NCBI GenBank assembly: GCA_016235125.1 | Contig: JACRLZ010000006.1 | Span: forward strand, 1 to 64,000 | Origin: Sphingobacteriales bacterium | GTDB lineage: Bacteria; Bacteroidota; Bacteroidia; Chitinophagales; Chitinophagaceae | Length of the DNA stretch: 64,000 nt | Reading direction: 5' to 3' | Shown here: piece after piece, positions 1 through 7,315 of the stretch | Numbering within the stretch: the stretch's first letter is position 1 | Layout: each line of letters starts with the position of its first letter | The notes under the pieces: generated by a model | Seen by the model: only the letters and a program-made list of their open reading frames with translations | Database searches by the model: none | What the model was told of the DNA's origin: nothing | Position numbers and translations under genes: made by a program

Positions 1-129
1 GAAATGAAAAGCGAAGTATTAGCCTGGCAGCAAGAACGAAATAACAAAGAAGCTAAAATTAATTGGCAGTTTACTAACGATAAAGCAAGGCTGAAGCTGA
101 AAAGACTCTATCCGACAATTTTAGATTGA
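1..129 (+). CDS. IS630-family transposase, C-terminal end (partial)
   Basis: Frame 1 is open from the window edge to a TGA at 127-129 and encodes 42 residues. The stretch KINWQFTNDKARLKLKRLYP matches the conserved C-terminal tail of IS630-family DDE transposases, which usually end with a NWQFT..DAR.KLK.LYP motif. The catalytic core lies outside the window, so whether the element is intact cannot be judged. It is convergent with, and overlaps by 22 bp, the DNA glycosylase gene on the other strand. I could not identify the terminal inverted repeat of the element with confidence. Confidence 0.75.
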   Translation, partial: EMKSEVLAWQQERNNKEAKINWQFTNDKARLKLKRLYPTILD

Positions 130-770
130 CATGACACTAGCTTAATTCCTCTCTTCTGGATATAAGCATGCCACAAGATCATAGCTGCAATTGTTCTGTA
201 AGGCCGCCAGGGTTCTGCAACTTTCAGCATTTCCTCTTTTGTAATATGCATATGTAATTGTTTCACTTCTTTCAGACTGTTCACCAATGCAATATCGCCC
301 AGTGGAAACAGGTCGGTTCGCTGCAGACAGTGCATCAGGTATACATCCACTGTCCAATCACCAATGCCTTTTATCTTTTTCAATTCATGGCGTACTTCGT
401 TTTCGTGTTTGTTGACAAGGGTTTTCAGAATTAGTTTCCTTTTCTTCACCGCCTTTGCTAATTCCCTTGCATAAATTATTTTTTGCCGGCTGAAATAACA
501 ACTCTTTAGTTCTGTATCAGTCAATAGAAGAATTTTGTCAGGAGTTACAAACCCGGTCTTTTCTCTTAATTTATTAAATGCTGCGTATGCTGATGCCAGC
601 GAAACCTGCTGTTCCAGAATAAAAAGCACCAATGACTGAAAGGTTGCCGGCCTTGTCCACATAGGCGGATAACCGTGCCTGCTAATTATACCGGCAAGAT
701 CTTTATCCAATGCAGCCAGTTTCCTGCATATTGGTTGAAAATTGCTTTTATTAAAATTTGTTATCTTCAT
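108..770 (-). CDS. HhH-GPD DNA glycosylase (AlkA/DNA-3-methyladenine glycosylase-like)
   Basis: The 220-residue protein has the layout of the HhH-GPD base-excision glycosylases that remove alkylated bases from DNA. The helix-hairpin-helix LKKIKGIGDWT is at residues 130-140, followed by PLGDIAL with the predicted catalytic Asp159. An upstream segment with QSLVLFILEQQVS (about residues 45-57) is typical of the family. The length fits the short AlkA-like subgroup without the N-terminal AlkA domain. The last eight or so residues (SCQSKIVG) read into the 3' end of the IS630 transposase gene, so the native C-terminus may have been replaced when the element inserted. The core domain is complete, and activity is plausible. 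The gene is divergent from the lipoprotein gene starting at 797. Confidence 0.8.
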   Translation of the reverse strand: MKITNFNKSNFQPICRKLAALDKDLAGIISRHGYPPMWTRPATFQSLVLFILEQQVSLASAYAAFNKLREKTGFVTPDKILLLTDTELKSCYFSRQKIIYARELAKAVKKRKLILKTLVNKHENEVRHELKKIKGIGDWTVDVYLMHCLQRTDLFPLGDIALVNSLKEVKQLHMHITKEEMLKVAEPWRPYRTIAAMILWHAYIQKRGIKLVSCQSKIVG

Positions 771-796
771 AATCCATTTAAACCCAACTGCAAGCT

Positions 797-1384
797 ATGA
801 GAAGTTTATTCATTATATTACTTTCAGCTTTAACAATAGTAAGCTGCAATCAAAAAGACAAACAATCTTCCTCAAAACAAAAGGACAAAAAAAATGTAAA
901 CAGCAGTTATGTTGTCAGCAAAGATGGTATCGGAGAAGTAAAGATCGGTATGACCCAGGCGGAACTGGAAAAACTGCTGAACCAGAAACTCGCCATGAAA
1001 TATGCTGGTGACCCCGAGGCATGGGCTGATACATCCACCGCTAAGTACAAAGACATTGATGTGACCCTGTATTTTGAAAGATATACCAATGAAGACGAAA
1101 CTCATAATATGCAACTTACCGGTGTAAAAACCAGCAGTTCGCTTTGCACCACTGCATCAGGGCTTGGTATAGGAGATGATAAGCCGGCTATTATTGCTGC
1201 CTATGATGATAACCCGATAGACATGGGCCCGGAGTATGAGCAGGTGAATGATACCACATGGGCGCCCAGCAAAATAAAATACAATATCAATATCAAAGAT
1301 GATAAGTGGGACAGGCAACTGATCTTTCAGCTTATTGACAAAAAAGTAGCTTCACTCGGCGCTTCTATTATTATGGGAGAGTGA
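797..1384 (+). CDS. Predicted lipoprotein of unknown function
   Basis: 195 residues. It starts with a lipoprotein signal peptide (MRSLFIILLSALTIVSC) whose lipobox Cys17 should be lipidated, followed by a Lys/Ser/Gln-rich linker. The mature part begins with GIGEVKIGMTQAELEKLL, a motif (GIG.VKIGMT..E.EKLL) recurrent in small Bacteroidota lipoproteins and reminiscent of SmpA/OmlA-like folds. I do not recognise a specific function. It is divergent from the glycosylase and overlaps the convergent LprI-like gene by 14 bp at its 3' end. Confidence 0.75.
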   Translation: MRSLFIILLSALTIVSCNQKDKQSSSKQKDKKNVNSSYVVSKDGIGEVKIGMTQAELEKLLNQKLAMKYAGDPEAWADTSTAKYKDIDVTLYFERYTNEDETHNMQLTGVKTSSSLCTTASGLGIGDDKPAIIAAYDDNPIDMGPEYEQVNDTTWAPSKIKYNINIKDDKWDRQLIFQLIDKKVASLGASIIMGE

Positions 1385-1787
1385 GCCTTTTGATAAGTTC
1401 CAACACTCTTTCCTTCATAAATTTTGCTTTGTCATCGTACATAAGCATTTCAGCATCTTGTGAAGAACTATTTTCATTTGTGCTTTTAGCTAGGTTACTT
1501 TCAAGTTTTTTAAAGTATTTATTTCTCTTAACAAGCCATTCTTTTTCTTCCTTTCTCAATGCCGTTTTATGAGCTGAATCCATATTACCCCACAGCTTTT
1601 TATAAACTTTATTAAGCAGGCTGTCCATTTGATAATAAAGGCTCACAGTACAGCCAAGCATAAACTTCCCTTCATCAAGGCAAGCTTGGATTGTATTTTC
1701 AATGCTGTCAACTGTTCTTTCAGTTTGACAACGGGCAGCAGAAGAAATAAATACTGTGATTAAACAAATAACAATTGACTTACTAAT
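1371..1787 (-). CDS. LprI-like (DUF1311) secreted protein without a standard start codon
   Basis: From the first ATG (1661) the product is 96 residues, but the same frame is open up to the stop of the upstream gene (1791-1793). That upstream part reads as a signal peptide (ISKSIVICLITVFISSAARC) followed by the first Cys of the domain (QACLDEGKFMLGC). The DUF1311/LprI pattern (C..-C-x-Y..MD..LNKVYKKLW...REEKEWLVKRNKYF) is therefore only complete if translation starts near 1787. The only candidate there is ATT, since no ATG, GTG or TTG is in frame. The stop of the enoyl-CoA hydratase gene lies 3 nt before that ATT, so translational coupling, a rare ATT start or a frameshift are the possibilities. 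LprI-type domains inhibit lysozyme in some bacteria; the function here is inferred from family only. Confidence 0.6.
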   Translation of the reverse strand: MSKSIVICLITVFISSAARCQTERTVDSIENTIQACLDEGKFMLGCTVSLYYQMDSLLNKVYKKLWGNMDSAHKTALRKEEKEWLVKRNKYFKKLESNLAKSTNENSSSQDAEMLMYDDKAKFMKERVLELIKRLTLP

Positions 1788-1790
1788 ATG

Positions 1791-2561
1791 CTATTTCGCC
1801 TTAAACTTTGCAATTGCATTCCGGGTAAATTCACTCAGCACCAGTTTGCCGCTGATCTTTGCTCTTTCGATCAGCAATGCATCCCAGTGTTCTGCTCCCT
1901 TCCAGAACATTTTTTTCATTTCTGCCATCGCCGCAGGAGAAGAATGTGACAAATGAGTAACAACACGGTGAACCGCCTCATCCATGCTGCTGATATCCTC
2001 ATGTACTTCGGCAAACAATCCTTTTCGCTTTGCCCATTCGGCATTTCTCCATCCGGATGCATCAATAGCCAGTGCACTAAAAGCCGCTGTGCCAATTTTT
2101 CTTTCCACTGCCGGACCTACCACAAATGGCCCGATACCCACAGCAAGCTCACTCAATTTTATTTCTGCAGCCTCTGTTGCAATGGCATAATCCGTTGCAG
2201 CAGCAAGCCCAACACCGCCGCCCACACATTTACCTTGTATTCTTCCCACAATGAATTTGGGACAAAGACGCATGGCATTGATGACATGTGCAAAGCCACT
2301 GAAGAATTCCAATCCTTCCTTTTCGTTTCTAATAACTGTCAATTCATCAAAAGATGCTCCGGCACAAAAGGCTTTTTCTCCCGCTGAGCGGAGTATTATA
2401 ACAATTACATCAGGGTCTTCGCCGGCATGAGTGATAGCAACGGCCAGATCATGCAATAATTTTCCGGGTAATGAATTGCTTTGCGGATGAAAGAATTCTA
2501 TTGTCTCAATCCCTTTATGCAATTCGCTTTTTACATATCCTTCATTTATTGTGTTATTCAT
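1791..2561 (-). CDS. Enoyl-CoA hydratase/isomerase family protein
   Basis: 256 residues, normal crotonase length. The oxyanion-hole region is FCAGASFDEL (about residues 65-74). The second conserved block runs from GKCVGGGVGLAAATDYAI through KLSELAVGIGP, which carries the glutamate typical of hydratases. The neighbouring paaZ on the same strand suggests a role in phenylacetyl-CoA or other acyl-CoA breakdown (PaaF/PaaG-like), but the sequence does not decide which reaction. It is separated from paaZ by the GxxExxY cassette, which probably interrupted a previously adjacent gene pair. The LprI-like gene follows within a few bases. Confidence 0.8.
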   Translation of the reverse strand: MNNTINEGYVKSELHKGIETIEFFHPQSNSLPGKLLHDLAVAITHAGEDPDVIVIILRSAGEKAFCAGASFDELTVIRNEKEGLEFFSGFAHVINAMRLCPKFIVGRIQGKCVGGGVGLAAATDYAIATEAAEIKLSELAVGIGPFVVGPAVERKIGTAAFSALAIDASGWRNAEWAKRKGLFAEVHEDISSMDEAVHRVVTHLSHSSPAAMAEMKKMFWKGAEHWDALLIERAKISGKLVLSEFTRNAIAKFKAK

Positions 2562-2564
2562 ATA

Positions 2565-3015
2565 CTAAGAGAAAAAGGTTAAAAAGAGATAAAGAGTTTA
2601 AGTTCCGTCATTATTAAACACTCGGTGAAATCCATCTTTCATCCATTCAACATTAAAATTAAGAAGCAAGCCATTCTTGAGTCCGGATAGTTTTAAATAA
2701 GTCATAACCTGTTTAAAGTGAACCGGGGCTAACCGTTCAACAGATTTGATCTCGATTATTAATTTCTTTTCTGCCACTAAATCTATTCTATAAGCATCTT
2801 CAATAAATAATTGCTCATAACTTATCGGCATTAATATCTGTCTTTCTGTAAAAATATTTTTGGTCGCTAACTCATAATACAATGCTTCTTCATAAACTTT
2901 TTCAAAGCACCCCGGGCCAATAGTTGTATGAATCTTAATACATGCGTCAAGCACAATTCCGGTAAGTACATTTATTTCCATACTCTTTTTCTCTTTTCAG
3001 TTCTTTATCTCTTAG
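2565..3015. repeat. Imperfect inverted repeats bounding a GxxExxY gene cassette
   Basis: The arms at 2565-2596 and 2983-3015 are inverted copies of a purine-rich sequence. Both begin CTAAGAGA and end AAAGAG, and the interior differs by a few substitutions and one indel. They enclose exactly one gene. The right arm includes the paaZ stop codon, and the left arm ends 3 bp before the start of the enoyl-CoA hydratase gene. The pair therefore fits neatly between two genes of one block. This looks like a single-gene insertion cassette. No clear target-site duplication was found. Confidence 0.6.
2598..2981 (-). CDS. GxxExxY family protein (PD-(D/E)XK nuclease fold)
   Basis: 127 residues with the family signature GCFEKVY (residues 24-30, G-x-x-E-x-x-Y). 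The nuclease-like core RIDLVAEKKLIIEIKS carries Asp67, Glu77 and Lys79. The length is typical of this family, which is found in many copies in Bacteroidota and related genomes and whose function is not established. It lies inside the phenylacetate-type block in the same orientation as its neighbours and is bounded by inverted repeats. I infer it is a mobile passenger, not part of the pathway. Confidence 0.85.
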   Translation of the reverse strand: MEINVLTGIVLDACIKIHTTIGPGCFEKVYEEALYYELATKNIFTERQILMPISYEQLFIEDAYRIDLVAEKKLIIEIKSVERLAPVHFKQVMTYLKLSGLKNGLLLNFNVEWMKDGFHRVFNNDGT

Positions 3016-5084
3016 CCTTTCCTGGCTACCATCGTCAGTATTATAGCCACTCCGGTTATCTCATTGGTTTCATCAAAAAATTCCACCAGCCATTTTACAA
3101 TACCCTTATCTATATCATCACCCCGTTTTAAGTCTTCCGGCTTCTCCACCACCCTTTTATCATTAGGTAATTTTTCCTTGCAGGTAAACCGGATATGAAT
3201 TTCCGCTCCGGGATAAACCGGTTTGGTGAAACGGAGTTCATCAATACCATAATTCAGCAATACAGGATTTTTTTCATAGCTGTCCACAAACAAACCAGCA
3301 GCAATACTCATAATAAAATATCCATGTGCCACCTGTTGTTCAAACATGGTTCCGGTAAAGTCAGTCGTTTTGATATGAGCATAAAAATGATCGCCGCTCA
3401 GATCGGCAAAGCGGTCAATATCTTCTGAAGTGATCGCTCTTTTTTCAGTAATGACCTGGTCGCCTATTTCCAGTTCTTCAAAATACTTTTTGAAAGGATG
3501 TTTACCCGGGTCTTTTCCGTTGGCATTTTGCTGGTAAACATTTGTAATAGCAGTAATGGTTGTAGGCGATCCCTGTAATGCTGTTCTCTGCAAATAATGT
3601 TTCACTCCTCTAAGGCCACCCATTTCTTCACCACCACCGGCACGACCGGGGCCGCCATGCACAAGCAAAGGCAATGGCGAACCATGTCCTGTATTTTCCT
3701 TAGCACATTCATTATTCAGCACTAAAATTCTTCCGTGATGTGATGCCGCTCCCAAAACATATTGTTTGGCAGTTACATGATCAGCCGTAACAATTGTTGT
3801 AACAAGGCTTCCTTTTCCCAGTTTACTTAATGCAATCACTTCTTCAGTTGTTTTATATGGCATGATGGTGCTTACCGGCCCAAAGGCTTCCACTTCATGT
3901 GCCTCTTTTGCTTCAAAAGGTTTTTCATTCATTAATAATACCGGCGACATGAATGCCCCTTTATCTGCATCCGCATCAATCACCTGAACACTGTCAAGAC
4001 TACCATAAACTATTTGCGAACTGGCCAGAAGTTTCTCTATCTGACCTCTGACTTCTGACTTCTGACCTCTTCCTGCAAGGCTTCCCATCCTTACTTTTTC
4101 ATTCAATGGATTTCCGATTGTTGTTTGCGCAAGCGAAGCAGCAATGGCTTTCCACATATCCTCCATCCGGTTTGCCGGAACAAAAATTCTTCTGACGCCG
4201 GTACAACGTTGTCCTGCTTTCAATGTCATTTCTTTCCGCACTTCCTTCACAAATATTTCCCATTCAGGTTTATCGGGTGTCACATCTTCACCCAGCACAA
4301 TGCAATTCAGCGAATCTGCTTCCATATTAAAAGGAACATTGTTATCCAGTATCGCAGGAGTTTTCTTCAGCATCAATCCGGTAGAGGCGCTGCCGGTAAA
4401 TGTTACCACATCCTGACTTGTAACATAATTCAACAGATCACCTGCGCTGCCGCAAATAAGTTGTAATGATCCTTCGGGCAATATCTTTGAAGCAATAATT
4501 TCTTTTACAACTGCCTCGGTCAAATAAGAAGTAACGGTTGCCGGTTTCACTATGCAAGGCATACCAGCGAGAAGATTCACTGCAATTTTTTCCAACATTC
4601 CCCAAACCGGAAAGTTAAATGCGTTGATATGAATGGCTACGCCTTCTTTGGGAACAAGAATATGCGTTCCCATAAATGTATTATTCTTACTCAGGTTGTG
4701 ACTATCTCCATCAATGCAAAATATTTCATCGGGAAATTTTCTCCGAAGCGATGCGTTAGCAAACAAATTACCGATGCCGCCTTCAATATCTACCCAACTA
4801 TCGGCTTTTGTAGCCCCAGTCTGGTAAGAAATTTTATAAAATTTATCAAGATGATTCCTGAGATATAATGCCAAAGCCTTCAGCATATTGCCCCGCTGGT
4901 GAAATGTCATTCTGTGCAACCCCGGGCCGCCAATATTTCGTCCGTATTCAAGTATATTTTTAAAATCAAGTCCTTTTGTTGTAGCTAAAGCAACGGGCTC
5001 TCCGGTAACGGCATTAAATAATAGCTGACCTTCTCCATTGCCTGAAATCCATTTGCCTGTTATATAATTTTCAAGTTTATACAT
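3012..5084 (-). CDS. paaZ: PaaZ: oxepin-CoA hydrolase / 3-oxo-5,6-dehydrosuberyl-CoA semialdehyde dehydrogenase
   Basis: 690 residues, close to the 681 of E. coli PaaZ. The N-terminal aldehyde dehydrogenase domain (about 1-510) has NMEADSLN with Glu255 and KAGQRCTG with catalytic Cys294. The C-terminal MaoC-like hydratase domain (about 530-690) has DLSGDHFYAH, with the Asp565/His570 pair expected for the hydrolase. The enzyme opens the oxepin ring in aerobic phenylacetate degradation and oxidises the resulting aldehyde. The rest of the paa cluster is not in the window. A 7-bp tandem repeat encodes residues 340-349 without disturbing the frame. The stop codon lies inside the inverted repeat of the GxxExxY cassette. 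Confidence 0.93.
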   Translation of the reverse strand: MYKLENYITGKWISGNGEGQLLFNAVTGEPVALATTKGLDFKNILEYGRNIGGPGLHRMTFHQRGNMLKALALYLRNHLDKFYKISYQTGATKADSWVDIEGGIGNLFANASLRRKFPDEIFCIDGDSHNLSKNNTFMGTHILVPKEGVAIHINAFNFPVWGMLEKIAVNLLAGMPCIVKPATVTSYLTEAVVKEIIASKILPEGSLQLICGSAGDLLNYVTSQDVVTFTGSASTGLMLKKTPAILDNNVPFNMEADSLNCIVLGEDVTPDKPEWEIFVKEVRKEMTLKAGQRCTGVRRIFVPANRMEDMWKAIAASLAQTTIGNPLNEKVRMGSLAGRGQKSEVRGQIEKLLASSQIVYGSLDSVQVIDADADKGAFMSPVLLMNEKPFEAKEAHEVEAFGPVSTIMPYKTTEEVIALSKLGKGSLVTTIVTADHVTAKQYVLGAASHHGRILVLNNECAKENTGHGSPLPLLVHGGPGRAGGGEEMGGLRGVKHYLQRTALQGSPTTITAITNVYQQNANGKDPGKHPFKKYFEELEIGDQVITEKRAITSEDIDRFADLSGDHFYAHIKTTDFTGTMFEQQVAHGYFIMSIAAGLFVDSYEKNPVLLNYGIDELRFTKPVYPGAEIHIRFTCKEKLPNDKRVVEKPEDLKRGDDIDKGIVKWLVEFFDETNEITGVAIILTMVARKG
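4040..4067. repeat. Four tandem TCTGACY heptamers inside paaZ
   Basis: Four consecutive 7-bp units (TCTGACC, TCTGACT, TCTGACT, TCTGACC) lie within the paaZ coding sequence, encoding part of GRGQKSEVRGQIE. Because 7 is not a multiple of 3, gain or loss of one unit would shift the reading frame. GTCAGA-type heptamer runs are usually intergenic in this group of bacteria, as far as I recall. Confidence 0.75.
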
Positions 5085-5089
5085 ACAGC

Positions 5090-5103
5090 ATGATTAAAAT
5101 CAT
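5090..5103. promoter_or_regulatory. Palindrome upstream of paaZ (possible operator)
   Basis: ATGATTAAAATCAT is a perfect 14-bp palindrome ending 5 bp upstream of the paaZ start codon. It could be bound by a TetR- or PaaR-type regulator, but no such regulator is in the window and the sequence is AT-rich, so chance is not excluded. Confidence 0.3.
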
Positions 5104-5159
5104 AACGAAATTACTTGAAATATGAACAATGTTTTTCTTATTAATTTTCCATCACAACT

Positions 5160-5167
5160 TATCTTTG
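5160..5167 (+). promoter_or_regulatory. Bacteroidota -7 box (TATCTTTG)
   Basis: TATCTTTG matches the TAnnTTTG -7 element and lies 21 bp upstream of the ATG at 5189. No convincing -33 TTTG is at the usual distance. Confidence 0.45.
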
Positions 5168-5188
5168 CCCCCACAAAATTTTTAAACC

Positions 5189-5587
5189 ATGAAGAAATTA
5201 TTTTCATTTTGTATTATCGCATCTGCCATAGTGTTTTTTAATCCGGCAAACGCCCAACAAAAAGCCAAATGGGCTGAACTGGACAATTTTCATGCAGTGA
5301 TGAGCACAACCTTTCATCCTGCTGAAGAAGGCAAGTTGGAACCTATCAGAACCCGCAGCCAGGAGATGGTTGACAAAGCCGTTGCATGGAAAAACTCTGA
5401 TGCTCCGGAAGGTTATAATAAAGATGCCGTAAAAAAGACGCTGAAAGATCTGGTAAAAGGCGCAAAAGAACTTCATAAAATGGTGCAGGATAATGCCTCA
5501 GATGTTGCGTTGACAGAAAAACTAACTAATCTCCACGACGTGTTTCACCAGATTGTAGAAAAATGCAGAACGGAAGAGCATCATTAA
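5189..5587 (+). CDS. Secreted helical protein of unknown function
   Basis: 132 residues with a clear signal peptide ending near NPANAQ (residue 23). The mature part is predicted mostly helical and rich in Lys, Glu and His (FHAVMSTTFHPAEEGKLEP, then KDLVKGAKELHKMVQ), ending EEHH. The arrangement resembles a four-helix cytochrome c'-like bundle, but there is no CXXCH haem motif, so no haem role is claimed. It is followed 11 bp later by a lipoprotein gene with which it probably forms an operon. Confidence 0.7.
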   Translation: MKKLFSFCIIASAIVFFNPANAQQKAKWAELDNFHAVMSTTFHPAEEGKLEPIRTRSQEMVDKAVAWKNSDAPEGYNKDAVKKTLKDLVKGAKELHKMVQDNASDVALTEKLTNLHDVFHQIVEKCRTEEHH

Positions 5588-5598
5588 AAATTATTACT

Positions 5599-6060
5599 AT
5601 GAAAAGAGTAGTGATGATTTACTGTGCAGTTTTGTTGCTGGCTTTTTCTGCCTGCAAAAGCGGAAAACCTAAAAAAGACAAGCCGGCCGAAAAAACTGAA
5701 GCCCAGGTGATCCTCGACGAAATTGATGAGATTCATATCCAGGGTATGTCGAAGATGGCAAAGCTTACCGGTTTGCGGCAGCAGGTAACGAAAATCCTTG
5801 ATTCGGTAAAGGCCGGGACTAAAGCTATAGCTGTTTTTTTTAACCAGAAATTAGACAGCTCCCTGCAAAGTCTGACAAATGCAGAAGTTACAATGGATAA
5901 ATGGATGAATGATTTTTACCGAAACATTGATACGCTGTCAGAAAACGCAACTGAAAGGGTCAAATATCTTACTGCAGAAAAATTAAAGGCAACAAACCTC
6001 AGGGATGCTATTTTAAACAGTATCCAGAAAGCGGATTCGGTATTAAAAGCAAAGTTTTAA
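5599..6060 (+). CDS. Helical lipoprotein of unknown function
   Basis: The start is placed at ATG 5599 because it begins a typical lipoprotein signal (MKRVVMIYCAVLLLAFSAC). An upstream in-frame ATG at 5563 would put 12 charged residues in front of it. The 153-residue product has lipobox LAFSAC with Cys19, then a Lys-rich linker and a long alpha-helical, probably coiled-coil body (EIDEIHIQGMSKMAKL, KWMNDFYRNIDTLSENATERVK). Related small lipoproteins in Bacteroidota are often labelled viral A-type inclusion-like. The 3' end overlaps the convergent DUF1569 gene by 4 bp. Confidence 0.7.
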   Translation: MKRVVMIYCAVLLLAFSACKSGKPKKDKPAEKTEAQVILDEIDEIHIQGMSKMAKLTGLRQQVTKILDSVKAGTKAIAVFFNQKLDSSLQSLTNAEVTMDKWMNDFYRNIDTLSENATERVKYLTAEKLKATNLRDAILNSIQKADSVLKAKF

Positions 6061-6536
6061 AATTGCGACGGCTCTACGCCAAACTGGCGAAGATGATGCA
6101 GGGCATGTTTATATAAAAGCTGCACATTCTGTTCAAAATTCAGATCGCCAAAAAAAGGATTCCGGATAATCATATCCGGATTTTTTTCATATACCTCAAA
6201 AAAATAAATCAATTCCATCTGCAAAGCGCCGATGGCTGCCTGAACCGTTTTGAACCGTAATGGAGCAGGTTCTTCTCCCATCAGGGGGTTTTTTGTGTTT
6301 TCCTTAAACGGTTTATCACTCATCATGAATTCCCGCATCCTGCCAAGATTTTCAGGAGGAGTCATGATCTTGTCTATCTTAAGTCGTCCATTTGCATTTC
6401 TTAATGCATCGCCGGCAAAGTGTTCAATCATTTGCTGCACATTCATTTTGCCCCATCCCGGCGGAGTGAGGGGGTTGAGCCTTTGTAAATAAGGAACCAG
6501 TTTGGTGCGGAGAAAATTCTCTTTCTCTAAATTCAT
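6057..6536 (-). CDS. DUF1569 / DinB-like protein
   Basis: 159 residues. The opening WGKMNVQQMIEHFAGDALR and the closing LLYKHALHHLRQFG are the His-containing helices expected in DUF1569 proteins, a branch of the DinB-like four-helix metal-binding superfamily. The putative metal ligands are His39 and the HALHH cluster near residue 149. Function is unknown. Downstream of adk on the same strand, with a 35-bp gap, so cotranscription is possible. Confidence 0.75.
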   Translation of the reverse strand: MNLEKENFLRTKLVPYLQRLNPLTPPGWGKMNVQQMIEHFAGDALRNANGRLKIDKIMTPPENLGRMREFMMSDKPFKENTKNPLMGEEPAPLRFKTVQAAIGALQMELIYFFEVYEKNPDMIIRNPFFGDLNFEQNVQLLYKHALHHLRQFGVEPSQF

Positions 6537-6571
6537 AAGACAGGTTTACCCGGTATCAAATAAAATTAATC

Positions 6572-7159
6572 CTATCGGTTTTTTATCATTCTTCCGTCAA
6601 TTACTTTGCATAAAGCATCAAATATCTCTTCCACCGTTCCTTCACCCCTTATTTCCTCAAACTTCCCCCCTTTTTTATAATGCTCTGCCACGGGTGTGGT
6701 TTCATCGTTATACACTGCAAAACGTTTTCTTATTACTTTTTCATCGGTATCATCGCTGCGCCCTGATGTTTTCCCCCTGTTCAGTAATCTTTTCACCAGT
6801 TCTTCTTCGCTTACCATCAACGATAATACCGAAACAATGCTGGTTTTTTTCAGTTCCATCAACTTGTCAAGGGCTATGGCCTGTGCCACGGTACGGGGAA
6901 AGCCGTCAAACAGAAATCCACGGGCATTTTTATGCTTATCGAAATAGGCATCCACCATACCGATCACCACTTCATCGGGTACCAACCTGCCTTTATCAAT
7001 AAAAGTTTTTGCTTCCAATCCAAGAGGGGTTTTTCGGGCTATTTCATCACGCAGCAGGTTGCCAGTAGAGAGATGAATCAATCCATATTTAGCAACCAGT
7101 TTATCCGATTGCGTACCTTTTCCGCTCCCGGGCGGGCCAAAAAGAATCAAGTTAAACAT
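6572..7159 (-). CDS. adk: Adenylate kinase
   Basis: 195 residues. The P-loop GPPGSGKG is at 8-15, the AMP-binding segments are STGNLLR and DGFPRT (85-90), and the LID arginines are in NRGKTSGRSDDT (127-138). The LID is the short form without zinc cysteines, usual in Bacteroidota. It catalyses ATP + AMP to 2 ADP in the cytosol. A TATATTTG -7 box lies about 26 bp upstream of the start. Confidence 0.95.
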   Translation of the reverse strand: MFNLILFGPPGSGKGTQSDKLVAKYGLIHLSTGNLLRDEIARKTPLGLEAKTFIDKGRLVPDEVVIGMVDAYFDKHKNARGFLFDGFPRTVAQAIALDKLMELKKTSIVSVLSLMVSEEELVKRLLNRGKTSGRSDDTDEKVIRKRFAVYNDETTPVAEHYKKGGKFEEIRGEGTVEEIFDALCKVIDGRMIKNR

Positions 7160-7185
7160 AAGCGGTTATTATTCCGGCAAGCGGA

Positions 7186-7193
7186 CAAATATA
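7186..7193 (-). promoter_or_regulatory. -7 box of adk (TATATTTG on the minus strand)
   Basis: CAAATATA on the plus strand reads TATATTTG on the minus strand, matching the Bacteroidota -7 consensus 26 bp before the adk start. No -33 motif at normal spacing was seen. Confidence 0.45.
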
Positions 7194-7223
7194 ATGTACG
7201 GGGCTTAGAATAAAAAGGACATC

Positions 7224-7247
7224 AACCCCCGATAGCTACCGGGGGTT
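7224..7247. repeat. REP-like palindrome between adk and msrB
   Basis: Eight-base arms AACCCCCG and CGGGGGTT flank an ATAGCTAC loop. Palindromes of the form CCCGAT-AGCT-ATCGGG are, to my knowledge, common dispersed repeats in Bacteroidota. It lies between divergent genes and has no T-tract, so it is not a typical terminator. Confidence 0.55.
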
Positions 7248-7297
7248 AAGAGTTCCTCCTGTCATTGGAGCGACAAACCGGCCAAACCCAGTTATCG

Positions 7298-7305
7298 TAA
7301 ATTTG
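7298..7305 (+). promoter_or_regulatory. -7 box of msrB (TAAATTTG)
   Basis: TAAATTTG matches TAnnTTTG and lies only 10 bp upstream of the msrB ATG at 7316, which would give a very short leader or a leaderless transcript. Confidence 0.45.
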
Positions 7306-7315
7306 TTATCCGGAA

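Noticed and set aside
5189..5587. Cytochrome c' (haem protein)
   Set aside because: Helical layout is similar but there is no CXXCH motif for haem attachment.
6502..7002. 166-codon open frame opposite adk
   Set aside because: Antisense shadow of adenylate kinase with no recognisable domain.
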